DNA of 23,394 nucleotides, taken from contig CAZEBW010000058.1 of assembly GCA_964510205.1 (NCBI GenBank), positions 1 through 23,394 of the forward strand. The letters run 5' to 3'. The notes under the pieces are model-generated. The model saw nothing but the letters and a program-made list of their open reading frames with translations. It made no database searches and was not told the DNA's origin. Positions 13,772 through 20,803 of this stretch are shown piece by piece. Source of the stretch: CAZEBW01 sp964510205 (GTDB lineage Bacteria; Chloroflexota; Anaerolineae; VGOG01). Position 1 is the first letter of the stretch. The number at the start of each line of letters is the position of its first letter. Both the position numbers and the translations under genes were made by a program.

Positions 13772-15355
13772 TTAGAGCGCTTCCCGATCGTAGACCCAGT
13801 AGCCATCCCCCACCGCCAAGAGGTCGGCCGTAACAGCCAACTCTGCCAGGATCGGGCCGGGCGGGCAGCGTTTCTCCACGTTGACGGCGCTGTACAGGGT
13901 CTTGGCATGAACCGTACCCTGGGGATTGAGCTTAGCCAGCTCGGGGAAGATCTGCCGCACCACTTCCGAGACCGACTTGCCACTCTCCTCACTTCGCATC
14001 CACAGAGCATTGATCTCAGCCGGGTTATCCTCGTCCAAGACCATCAGCTCGTCGTACTCACAGCCAATGGACCTCATCTGCATACCGAACGACAACCTTC
14101 CCCCTTCCACCGTGGCCACTCGGATCCACTCGCGTTTCTTTCTTTGGGGGAGATAATCCACCACCACGGTCAGAGGGTCATCGCCCCTCTCCAGCTTGAT
14201 GTAAGCTCCCACTGGTATGTCATTCTTATTATACCACTCTTTGAGACCATAGACATACTTGTGTTGGCGAATGACCCAGCCCAGCATCTTCCGACCCGTC
14301 CGGCCATCCAGGAGAGTGACCATCACACGCTCAGTATCCCCGCTTGGGAAAAGACCCTCGGTCTTGCTTGTCAAAGGGATGCTGCCTACGCGGCGATGGG
14401 GATAGTTGAGAACGATGGTTACGCTAGATACCTCCTCTTCTGGAGCGGGGGCAGGCGACTTCGAGAGCTCGTCGTCAATCTCTATCTCCCAGCGAACGAG
14501 TTCATCACTGAGAACCGCTCTATCGTATATCACCGGGCTGTAGCGCAGACGCGGCGGCAAATGCATGATCTCAGGCGGCTCCAGACGTCGCAGGAACCAA
14601 AGGCTCTGATCATCGGTGCCTACATCGTCGAAACGCCCGTCCTGGGCCAGGGTATAGTTGAGCGAAAAGGCCTGAGCCGCTGGAGCGATATCGGTCGGAA
14701 GATCCAGCTCCCGAAGCAGTTTCTCAGCGGGAAGCGGCATGCCCTCCAGGTCAACCATGGCCTCGACGATGTTGAGGTACCCCTCATGGATCTCGGGCAA
14801 CAAGCCCTTCAGGAACCACTCTCCACGGAAGCTCACGAACTCATCGCTATCCTGCAAACGCTCCAACAGCTTCCGCTGAACAGCCGCGCCATACTGATCG
14901 TAGAGTTCGGCGGGCGACGCCAACTCTTCGGCTTCCAACAGCTCTCCGTCCTCACGATTCAGCTTGTGAGGGTGGTCGAGGTTCGATGCGAACTCCCTTA
15001 TCTTGTCCTGACCCTCAAAGCGCACCTGGATGACCTCGAAATCGCCATATTTCGGATTGTGGCCCGGCCGCACACCAACAACAGAAGCCAAAGCATAACC
15101 GAAAGCGGGGAAGACAACCTGCTCTCCTATTTCATAGTCATCCTTCGGTTGAAAAGCAGTCCCCCTGGCCAGCTCACTCTTGATGAGAGCTTCCTCTTGC
15201 TCACAGCTCCTTTTAATCAGGGCCAGAGTAAGATCGTCACTGGTGCGCGGCCTGTTGTCATCCTCCAAGAACAATCCATACAGGAAATCGAGATCCCGAT
15301 CATCAACGGCGAATTCCTGCCAGTACGCCGCCGTCTGGGTCTCCCTTGCAATCAT
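13772..15355 (-). CDS. Large hypothetical protein, possible CarD-like and winged-helix segments
   Basis: I cannot place this 527-residue soluble protein in a named family. Residues 75-113 (DYEIGEQVVFPAFGYALASVVGV) look like the small beta-barrel of CarD/Mfd RNA-polymerase-interacting domains. About 140-270 contains segments such as RLQDSDEFVSFRGEWFLKGL and RFDDVGTDDQSLWFLRRLEP that read like winged-helix modules. The C-terminus (about 460-527) has VHAKTLYSAVNVEKRCPPGP and VGDGYWVYD, another such pattern. These are visual suggestions only. The start is an ATG at 15355 with GAGGAGG ten bases upstream; a TTG one codon earlier is nearly as good. It is the first gene of the three-gene operon and has a strong promoter. 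Confidence 0.8.
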   Translation of the reverse strand: MIARETQTAAYWQEFAVDDRDLDFLYGLFLEDDNRPRTSDDLTLALIKRSCEQEEALIKSELARGTAFQPKDDYEIGEQVVFPAFGYALASVVGVRPGHNPKYGDFEVIQVRFEGQDKIREFASNLDHPHKLNREDGELLEAEELASPAELYDQYGAAVQRKLLERLQDSDEFVSFRGEWFLKGLLPEIHEGYLNIVEAMVDLEGMPLPAEKLLRELDLPTDIAPAAQAFSLNYTLAQDGRFDDVGTDDQSLWFLRRLEPPEIMHLPPRLRYSPVIYDRAVLSDELVRWEIEIDDELSKSPAPAPEEEVSSVTIVLNYPHRRVGSIPLTSKTEGLFPSGDTERVMVTLLDGRTGRKMLGWVIRQHKYVYGLKEWYNKNDIPVGAYIKLERGDDPLTVVVDYLPQRKKREWIRVATVEGGRLSFGMQMRSIGCEYDELMVLDEDNPAEINALWMRSEESGKSVSEVVRQIFPELAKLNPQGTVHAKTLYSAVNVEKRCPPGPILAELAVTADLLAVGDGYWVYDREAL

Positions 15356-15393
15356 CAAAAAACGGCCTCCTCGATTCTATGATGCTGGAGTTA

Positions 15394-15422
15394 ATTATAC
15401 CAGTTTTTCCCGGCCTTGACAA
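15394..15422 (-). promoter_or_regulatory. Promoter of the ThiF operon
   Basis: Minus-strand TTGTCA (15417-15422) and perfect TATAAT (15394-15399) are 17 bases apart, with TGG before the -10. The expected start is about 30 bases before the ATG at 15355. Confidence 0.85.
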
Positions 15423-15426
15423 ATAC

Positions 15427-15527
15427 ACAACGGACTGGTAGGATTCAGCGGACTCAATAGGTGCAGATTTCAAGCTCCAAGCGGACGACAGTCCGCAGAA
15501 TCCGCAAATCCTGCCCATCCGTGTTCT
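15427..15527. repeat. Second copy of the MITE-like element found at 6425-6641
   Basis: Inverted ends lie at 15427-15455 and 15497-15527. The inner segment 15464-15496 matches 6566-6598, including the hairpin GCGGAC-GACA-GTCCGC. The copy lacks the 12-bp insert after that hairpin and the terminator region seen in the first copy. It sits between two divergent promoters. Confidence 0.8.
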
Positions 15528-15556
15528 TTGACTAATTCAGCAGATTGTGGCATACT
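15528..15556 (+). promoter_or_regulatory. Promoter of the DUF2007-like gene
   Basis: TTGACT (15528-15533) and CATACT (15551-15556) are 17 bases apart, with TGG before the -10. The -35 box abuts the end of the repeat element. The leader to the ATG at 15585 is about 22 bases. Confidence 0.6.
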
Positions 15557-15584
15557 TCTAGTACCGATAGGGAGGAAGAATACC

Positions 15585-15887
15585 ATGATAGGACACAGAA
15601 GGGTGAACAGGCCAGGGCTGACCACGGTGTACACGGCCTCTGGACAACTGCAAGCCCAGGTCATCAAGACCAAACTGGAAAGCGCGGGCATCCCCGCTCT
15701 GCTGGACTACGAGAGCGCGGGCGTCGTCCTGGGCCTCACCGTGGACGGCCTGGGCGAAGTGCGAGTGATGGTCCCAGAAGCCCTAGCTCAAGAGGCAGAA
15801 GAGCTTCTCAGCCAGCCACCGGATTGGCCGCCAGAAGAAGCAACAGATGCCGAAGACTCAGACCCAGTGGATCCAATCGCGCTCTAG
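15585..15887 (+). CDS. DUF2007-like small protein
   Basis: The 100-residue soluble protein has the DUF2007 pattern, a PII-like small alpha/beta fold. The segment TVYTASGQLQAQVIKTKLESAGIPALLDYE is followed by LGEVRVMVPEALAQEAEELL. Members are annotated as putative signal-transducing proteins without a proven ligand. The tail after residue 75 is acidic and probably disordered. GGAGG at 15571-15575 precedes the ATG. Sixteen bases separate it from the serine hydrolase gene, so the two are likely co-transcribed. Confidence 0.8.
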   Translation: MIGHRRVNRPGLTTVYTASGQLQAQVIKTKLESAGIPALLDYESAGVVLGLTVDGLGEVRVMVPEALAQEAEELLSQPPDWPPEEATDAEDSDPVDPIAL

Positions 15888-15903
15888 CTGGGGGGAGGAC
15901 ATT

Positions 15904-17316
15904 TTGAGCAAATCGAGATTTACGATTCTCGTGATCTTGATCATTGCCCTGCTGTTTTTCGTTTACAAACTGAATAACTACCGAGCCTATCGTCATCAGA
16001 TTCCACAGGGGGTCTCGCTGGCCGGCATCCCTATGGGAGGCAAATGGGAAACCGAAGCGATGGATCTTCTGGCAGAGCTCCTTTCAGAGCCGCTGAAGCT
16101 GAAGTATCTGGACCAGACCATTCTCCTCCATCCCCAGGACGTCGGCTTTCAATTCGAGGCCGATGAGATGCTGGAGGAAGTGAATACGCTGAAGGCGGAG
16201 ACCAGCTTTTGGCCGGGCTTCGCCGATTACCTCATCAGCGACGAGCCGCAGCCAGTGGACATCCCCCTCCAGGCCAGTTACGACGAGGAACGGTTGAAGC
16301 ACTTCCTGGAGAGCATCGCCGATGAGTACGACCGCCCGCTGCAACAACCCACGGCCAACGCCAGCACACTGACTTTCCTACCTGGCCAGCCGCAGCAGCA
16401 GCTCGACGTCGAAGCCTCCCTGCCGCTGGTCGCCAGTGCGCTGACCTCGGCCGTCGTCCGCGAGGCGGACCTGGTGGTGAACACAGGACCCCCCCCGCGC
16501 CCGCCCGGCCTGTGGATGATGGGTCCCATGATTGACGGCATCCTGGCCGATTTTCCCGGCCTGTACAGCATCTACATTGAGGACCTGGCCAGCGGCGAGG
16601 TGTTCGCCGACGACGCCGACGTGGCCTACGCCGGCATGAGCATTCTCAAAATCGCCATCATGGTGGAGGCGTATAGGCATCTGGATGGCCCACCCGACGC
16701 CGACACCACCAAGATCCTGTCCGAGACCATGACCCTCAGCGGGAACTTCACCGCCAACCTGCTGCTGCGCGACACCATCGGCGAGGGCGACGCCTACCAG
16801 GGGGTTCGACGGCTCAACCAGACGATGAAGCTCATCGGCCTGGTCAACACCTTCATGGCCACGCCCTACGACGAGGACGTCCTGCCCCAGCACATCAGCA
16901 CCCCGGCCAACTCGCGCACCGACGTCAGCACCAATCCCGACCCCTTCATGCAGACCACGCCGCAGGACATGGGCCGCCTGCTGGAGATGATCTACCAGTG
17001 CGCGGACGGCGGCGGCACGCTCATCGCCGCCTTTCCCGACGAGCTGACGCCCGACGAGTGCCAGGCCATGCTGGACATCATGTCGCAGAACCAGATTGAT
17101 TCGCTCATCGAGGGCGGCGTGCCGCAGGGAACGCGGGTGGCGCACAAACACGGCTGGGTGGGGGACTCCCACGCCGACGCCGGCATCGTCTTCTCGCCCG
17201 GCGGCGACTACGTGCTGTGCATCTATTTGTACCACACAGACTGGCTGGAGTGGGAGGTCAGTTCCCCACTCATGGCCCGCATCTCGGAGGCCACCTACAA
17301 GTATTTCAATCGCTGA
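15904..17316 (+). CDS. Membrane-anchored serine hydrolase (class A beta-lactamase fold) with YoaR-like domain
   Basis: The 470-residue protein has an N-terminal membrane helix (about 5-24), then a YoaR/PG_binding_4-like region (GVSLAGIPMGG onward, about 35-190). A beta-lactamase/transpeptidase-like domain follows, with S246-x-x-K249 (MSILK), an SxN motif S279-G-N281 and K415-H-G in place of KTG. It should act outside the membrane on peptidoglycan or a beta-lactam-like ligand. The His in KHG is shared with the paralogue at 20804-23131, so it is probably a lineage trait. The start is set at TTG 15904: GGAGG (15894-15898) lies five bases before it, while the in-frame ATG at 15847 lies inside the preceding gene. 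A repeat element begins four bases after the stop. Confidence 0.85.
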   Translation: MSKSRFTILVILIIALLFFVYKLNNYRAYRHQIPQGVSLAGIPMGGKWETEAMDLLAELLSEPLKLKYLDQTILLHPQDVGFQFEADEMLEEVNTLKAETSFWPGFADYLISDEPQPVDIPLQASYDEERLKHFLESIADEYDRPLQQPTANASTLTFLPGQPQQQLDVEASLPLVASALTSAVVREADLVVNTGPPPRPPGLWMMGPMIDGILADFPGLYSIYIEDLASGEVFADDADVAYAGMSILKIAIMVEAYRHLDGPPDADTTKILSETMTLSGNFTANLLLRDTIGEGDAYQGVRRLNQTMKLIGLVNTFMATPYDEDVLPQHISTPANSRTDVSTNPDPFMQTTPQDMGRLLEMIYQCADGGGTLIAAFPDELTPDECQAMLDIMSQNQIDSLIEGGVPQGTRVAHKHGWVGDSHADAGIVFSPGGDYVLCIYLYHTDWLEWEVSSPLMARISEATYKYFNR

Positions 17317-17319
17317 CTA

Positions 17320-17428
17320 CTCAGGCTGTCATTGCGAGCGAAAGGCAACCGCAGGTTGCACGCAATCTCCAATGCGCAATTAGGGGATTGCTTCGGCAAA
17401 AAGACGCCTCGCAATGACACGACCTGAG
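17320..17428. repeat. Palindromic repeat with TGTCATTGCGAG ends
   Basis: TGTCATTGCGAG at 17327-17338 is inverted at 17408-17419, and CTCAGG/CCTGAG extend the ends. Inside are the hairpin GCAACC-GCA-GGTTGC and GCAAT-rich arms. A 25-bp internal stretch recurs at 23234-23259. Similar TGTCATTGCGAG repeats are widespread in several bacterial phyla. Confidence 0.85.
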
Positions 17429-17448
17429 CAGTTACTTCAACCATTGAT

Positions 17449-20187
17449 ATGATGACGAGTAATCCTTTTGCAAGCCCGCCAGATACAGAGCACCGGAGTC
17501 CCGAACTTGTTCGGGTTGTCCCCACAACGCCGCCGATTTGCAGACGAGCAGGCCCCCAACAAGTTGGGGACTCCCAGCGGAAGGCGAATCGCGTTAGACT
17601 GATCACCGATCACCGATCACTGATCACTGGGATCGCCCTGGCCCTGGCTGTGGCCCTCATCTCCGGCTGCGCCGTGGCCACACCGTCGCCAACGCCGTCA
17701 CCCGTCCCCACAGCCACACAGACCGCTACCCGCACACCCACGCACACGCCGACACCCACAGTCACGCCCACCCATACCGCGACGCCCTCTCCGACGGCGA
17801 CCGCGACACCTACACCCACCCACACCGCCACCCAGACACCCACGCACACCCACACCGCCACCTCAACCGCCACACCCACCCCGACGGCCACGTCAACGCC
17901 GACCTCCACGCCGACTCCCACACCCCTGACCATCGGCCAATCGGTGGAGGGCCGCCCCATCCAGGCCCACCGCTTCGGCCAGGGGCGCTACAAAGTGGCG
18001 CTGGTGGGCGACATCCACGGCGGCTGGGAGGCCAACACCTACCAATTGGCGCGGGAGCTGCTGGCCCATTTCAAGGCCCATCCTGAGGACGTGCCCGACG
18101 ACGTCAGCCTGTGGATCGTCCCCACCCTGAATCCCGACGGCCTGGCCGCCGGCACGCGGTTCAACGCCCGTGGGGTGGACCTCAATCGCAACACCGACAC
18201 CGATCTGGACGGCTGTGTGGGCAACGATTGGAGTTCCACGACCCACACCAGCGACGGCCCACAGCCCGGCGCGGGCGGCGCGTATCCCTTCTCCGAACCC
18301 GAGGCGCGGGCAGCGCGCGATTTCCTGGCCGACGCCCACGCAGCCATCTTCTACCACAGCAGCGCGGGGGCGGTGTTCGCCGGCGGCTGTCGGGACTCGG
18401 AAGCGAACGCGGCCAACGCCTCATCGCTGCTGTTAGCGACGACGCTGGCGGCGGGCGCTGGCTACGACTTTCCAGAGGAGGGCTGGACGGGCTATCCCAT
18501 CAGCGGCGGCTTCAACGACTACCTGGCCGACCTGGGCATCGCCGTGGCCGAGGTGGAACTGACCAACCACCAGGACACCGAGTTCGAGCGCAACCTGCAG
18601 GGCGTGCAGGCCGTGCTGGCGGCGGTGGAGGACATCGTCACCGCCCGCTTCGACGACGCGCCGGGCGAGGCGCACTGGCTGGACGAAGACAACACCACCA
18701 CCTACCGCTATCCCGCCGACGCCTTCCCCCACCCCGTGAGCCTGGCCGTGGCTTCCCCCCCAGGGTTGGGGGGGACCGAGGGGGGGCACGGAGACACATT
18801 ATACCTGGTGGACAGCGGCCGTCTGCTGCGCCTGAACGTTGGCGAGTCGGAATCGCCGCTGGTGATGGCCGCGCCCGGCGATACCCTAGCCGACCTGCCA
18901 GTCCAGGAGCTGGCCGACGCGGCCCTGTCGCCGGACGGGTCGCTGCTGGTCGTGGACCGCTCCGGCGAGGTGCTTCGTTACGACACGGTGGACGAAACCT
19001 GGCACCGTGTAAATTGGGAAGCCATAGCCGGCACCGGCGGCACTTATGTCACCGCCGTCGCCGCCGACCAGGACGCGACCTACTTCCTCGATACCAACCG
19101 TGGGCAGGTGTGGCGCGTGGCCGGCAGCCGGGCGGCGCTCGTGGCCGAGGTGCCGAGCAGCCGGGGCGTTGACCTGGCGGTAGATGGCGGGAACGTCTAC
19201 GTCCTCCTTCGCGAGTGGCCCGGCCAGCGGCCAGCGGTGATCAAATATCGTGGGCCGGACTGGACCGAAGCCTGGACCGCGTCGAGCGGGCTGGACTACC
19301 CGACGACACTGTGCGCCGTCGCCGACGGACTGCTATACCTGCTGGACAGCAACGACCGCCGCGTGCTGGCCCTGGACGCCGAGACGGGCCAAACGCGCGC
19401 AGTGTACACCTTCATTGACCGCCACGTGACCTTGCGCGGCTGCTGGCCGGTAGATGACGGTTTGCTGATGGTTGGGCCAGATGTAGTCGTACACTATCAG
19501 AAACCAGGTTTTTCGTCTAATGAGACGCCTTCTCACATCCAAGAAGAACCCAAAAGCAACGATCTGTCTGCCCAGACCGACAAAAACCTGGTTTCTCCGC
19601 CACCGGTATCCGAACTCGCCTGGGACCGCCTGCGCGGGCTGACAATGCCCATCGCCGACATGCTCCTGCCGCAGCGATTGAACGTGCTGCCCGGCGCGCC
19701 GCGCCACTACCGTTATGGGGTGCATCAGGGAACGGACTTCTACGCCTTTCCCGACGGCACCACAGTCACCACCCGCACCGAGGTGCTGGCCGCCCGCGAC
19801 GGCGTCGTCATCCGCGCCGATAGGGACTACGAGGATCCCACCCCGGCGCAAATGGACCAATGGCTGGCTACCTGTCGCCAACAGGGCTACACCCCCGAAG
19901 AGATCCTCGACCACCTGCGAGGGCGGCAGGTGTGGCTGGACCACGGCGAGGGGCTCATCACCCGCTACGCCCATTTGAGCGGCATCGCCGACGGGATAGC
20001 GGTCGGCAAAGACGTGGCCCAAGGCCAGGTCATCGGCACAGTGGGCAATTCCGGCACGCCCGACTCGCTGTACAACCCCCAGGGCGGTCTGCACCTGCAC
20101 TTCGAGATTTGGCTGGACGACCGCTACGTGGGTCAGTACCTGTCCACCGTCGAGATACGGCGGGTGCTGTCGAAAGTGTTGAAATAG
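17449..20187 (+). CDS. Lipoprotein fusing M14 carboxypeptidase, propeller-like region and M23 endopeptidase
   Basis: The longest frame has 912 residues. A lipoprotein signal ends at C74 (ALAVALISGC), followed by a Thr/Pro/His linker. An M14 zinc carboxypeptidase domain (about 162-395) has zinc ligands H190 and E194 in HGGWE, H303 in FYHSS, FNARGVDLNRN, and a likely catalytic Glu in VAEVELTNH (E370). A beta-propeller-like middle follows (about 430-690). A C-terminal M23 domain has H759/D763 (HQGTD) and H882-L-H884. The two peptidases could trim stem peptides and cleave cross-bridges in one surface-anchored protein. The start is doubtful: the ATG at 17449 lacks a ribosome site, and residues 1-57 come largely from a repeat. 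No other ATG, GTG or TTG lies before the signal peptide. In-frame repeats also occur at 18755-18786 and 19499-19596. The gene lies between two serine hydrolase paralogues. Confidence 0.85.
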   Translation: MMTSNPFASPPDTEHRSPELVRVVPTTPPICRRAGPQQVGDSQRKANRVRLITDHRSLITGIALALAVALISGCAVATPSPTPSPVPTATQTATRTPTHTPTPTVTPTHTATPSPTATATPTPTHTATQTPTHTHTATSTATPTPTATSTPTSTPTPTPLTIGQSVEGRPIQAHRFGQGRYKVALVGDIHGGWEANTYQLARELLAHFKAHPEDVPDDVSLWIVPTLNPDGLAAGTRFNARGVDLNRNTDTDLDGCVGNDWSSTTHTSDGPQPGAGGAYPFSEPEARAARDFLADAHAAIFYHSSAGAVFAGGCRDSEANAANASSLLLATTLAAGAGYDFPEEGWTGYPISGGFNDYLADLGIAVAEVELTNHQDTEFERNLQGVQAVLAAVEDIVTARFDDAPGEAHWLDEDNTTTYRYPADAFPHPVSLAVASPPGLGGTEGGHGDTLYLVDSGRLLRLNVGESESPLVMAAPGDTLADLPVQELADAALSPDGSLLVVDRSGEVLRYDTVDETWHRVNWEAIAGTGGTYVTAVAADQDATYFLDTNRGQVWRVAGSRAALVAEVPSSRGVDLAVDGGNVYVLLREWPGQRPAVIKYRGPDWTEAWTASSGLDYPTTLCAVADGLLYLLDSNDRRVLALDAETGQTRAVYTFIDRHVTLRGCWPVDDGLLMVGPDVVVHYQKPGFSSNETPSHIQEEPKSNDLSAQTDKNLVSPPPVSELAWDRLRGLTMPIADMLLPQRLNVLPGAPRHYRYGVHQGTDFYAFPDGTTVTTRTEVLAARDGVVIRADRDYEDPTPAQMDQWLATCRQQGYTPEEILDHLRGRQVWLDHGEGLITRYAHLSGIADGIAVGKDVAQGQVIGTVGNSGTPDSLYNPQGGLHLHFEIWLDDRYVGQYLSTVEIRRVLSKVLK
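17492..17577. repeat. Inverted repeat within the leader of the M14/M23 gene
   Basis: GGAGTCCCGAACTTGTTCGGG-type and CCCAACAAGTTGGGGACTCC-type arms (about 20 bp each, two mismatches) enclose about 45 bases. Next to it, 17601-17632 is a tandem GATCACCG/GATCACTG run. Both are open in the lipoprotein frame. Confidence 0.75.
18755..18786. repeat. C7/G7 palindrome in frame inside the M14/M23 gene
   Basis: Seven C, six bases, seven G, five bases, then seven G. It is translated as SPPGLGGTEGG between the M14 domain and the propeller-like region. It resembles a short C/G-run repeat seen in intergenic DNA of several phyla. Confidence 0.6.
19499..19596. mobile_element. 98-bp MITE-like element in frame inside the M14/M23 gene
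   Basis: Perfect 15-bp terminal inverted repeats (AGAAACCAGGTTTTT at 19499-19513, inverted at 19582-19596) enclose 68 bases that are more A/T-rich than the surrounding gene. The whole element is open and encodes a polar, Ser/Asn/Glu-rich linker between the propeller-like and M23 regions. No clear target duplication is visible. Confidence 0.75.
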
Positions 20188-20203
20188 CGGAGCATGTTCC
20201 AGC

Positions 20204-20274
20204 GCTGGTTGAGTAGGCTTGGAGCTTAGCGGCTTGGGTTGAGCTTGTCGAAACCAGCCGTATCGAACCCAAGC
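20204..20274. repeat. Interleaved palindromes upstream of the GIY-YIG gene
   Basis: GCTGGTT (20204-20210) pairs with AACCAGC (20252-20258), and GCTTGGGTT (20232-20240) pairs with AACCCAAGC (20266-20274). Both carry the GTTGAG...CGAA(A)CC words of the palindrome downstream of the gene, as if two copies overlap. Confidence 0.8.
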
Positions 20275-20291
20275 GGGTTAGGTAAAAGTCT

Positions 20292-20612
20292 ATGGCTTGG
20301 ATGTACATCCTTGAGTGTGCAGATGGTTCTTATTACGTTGGTTCCACCGAAAACCTTGAACGGCGTATATGGGAACACAACGAGGGCATTGGTGCCAAGT
20401 ATACAGCACGGCGCCGTCCGGTGAAGCTAATGTACGCTGCCGAATTCGACAGTATTGCTCAGGCCTACGAGCGCGAAAAGCAAGTGCAAGGTTGGAGGCG
20501 TGCAAAGCGAGAAGCATTGATTCGCGGTGACTACGATGCTCTGCCGGAGTTAGCTCGCAAGGATTTCAAGAAGTATAGAGCGATACGTGTCCAAGGTAAT
20601 ACCAATTGCTAA
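20292..20612 (+). CDS. Small GIY-YIG nuclease-domain protein
   Basis: This 106-residue single-domain protein has the GIY-YIG fold. The GIY strand is MYI (4-6) and the YIG strand is YYVGST (14-19), followed by NLERRIWEHN with the catalytic-type Arg. The segment AYEREKQVQGWRRAKREALI holds the metal-binding Glu (E62). Family members include the UPF0213/YhbQ group, which cut DNA; the precise substrate is unknown. Residues 80-106 are a basic tail. The ribosome site before the ATG is weak (TAGG). Base composition is lower in G+C than the neighbours. It is flanked by related GTTGAG/CGAAACC palindromes on both sides and separates two envelope genes, which suggests a mobile cassette. Confidence 0.88.
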   Translation: MAWMYILECADGSYYVGSTENLERRIWEHNEGIGAKYTARRRPVKLMYAAEFDSIAQAYEREKQVQGWRRAKREALIRGDYDALPELARKDFKKYRAIRVQGNTNC

Positions 20613-20640
20613 ATGAGGTACCATGAATGAGCAAGGGCCT

Positions 20641-20746
20641 GCCGGTTGAGTAGGCTGAAGGCCGTATCGAAACCAAGTCCCCCGGTGTGCAGAAACGCTT
20701 GGTTTCGATACGCTGCTCGCTATTCGCTCGCAGCTACTCAACCGGC
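20641..20746. repeat. Large palindrome downstream of the GIY-YIG gene
   Basis: A perfect 13-bp outer stem (GCCGGTTGAGTAG at 20641-20653 with 20734-20746) and a perfect 15-bp inner stem (CGTATCGAAACCAAG at 20663-20677 with 20698-20712) form a long hairpin. The rest of the 190-bp gap to the next gene holds nothing recognisable. Confidence 0.95.
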
Positions 20747-20803
20747 GCTTAACTTCTAATTCACAGCACGTTATTCGACCCATGAATTCCATTTGAGGTA
20801 AAG

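Noticed and set aside
13907..15382. 491-codon plus-strand frame opposite the large operon protein
   Set aside because: The minus strand has the promoter, ribosome sites and gene coupling; the plus frame lacks a start signal and any domain pattern.
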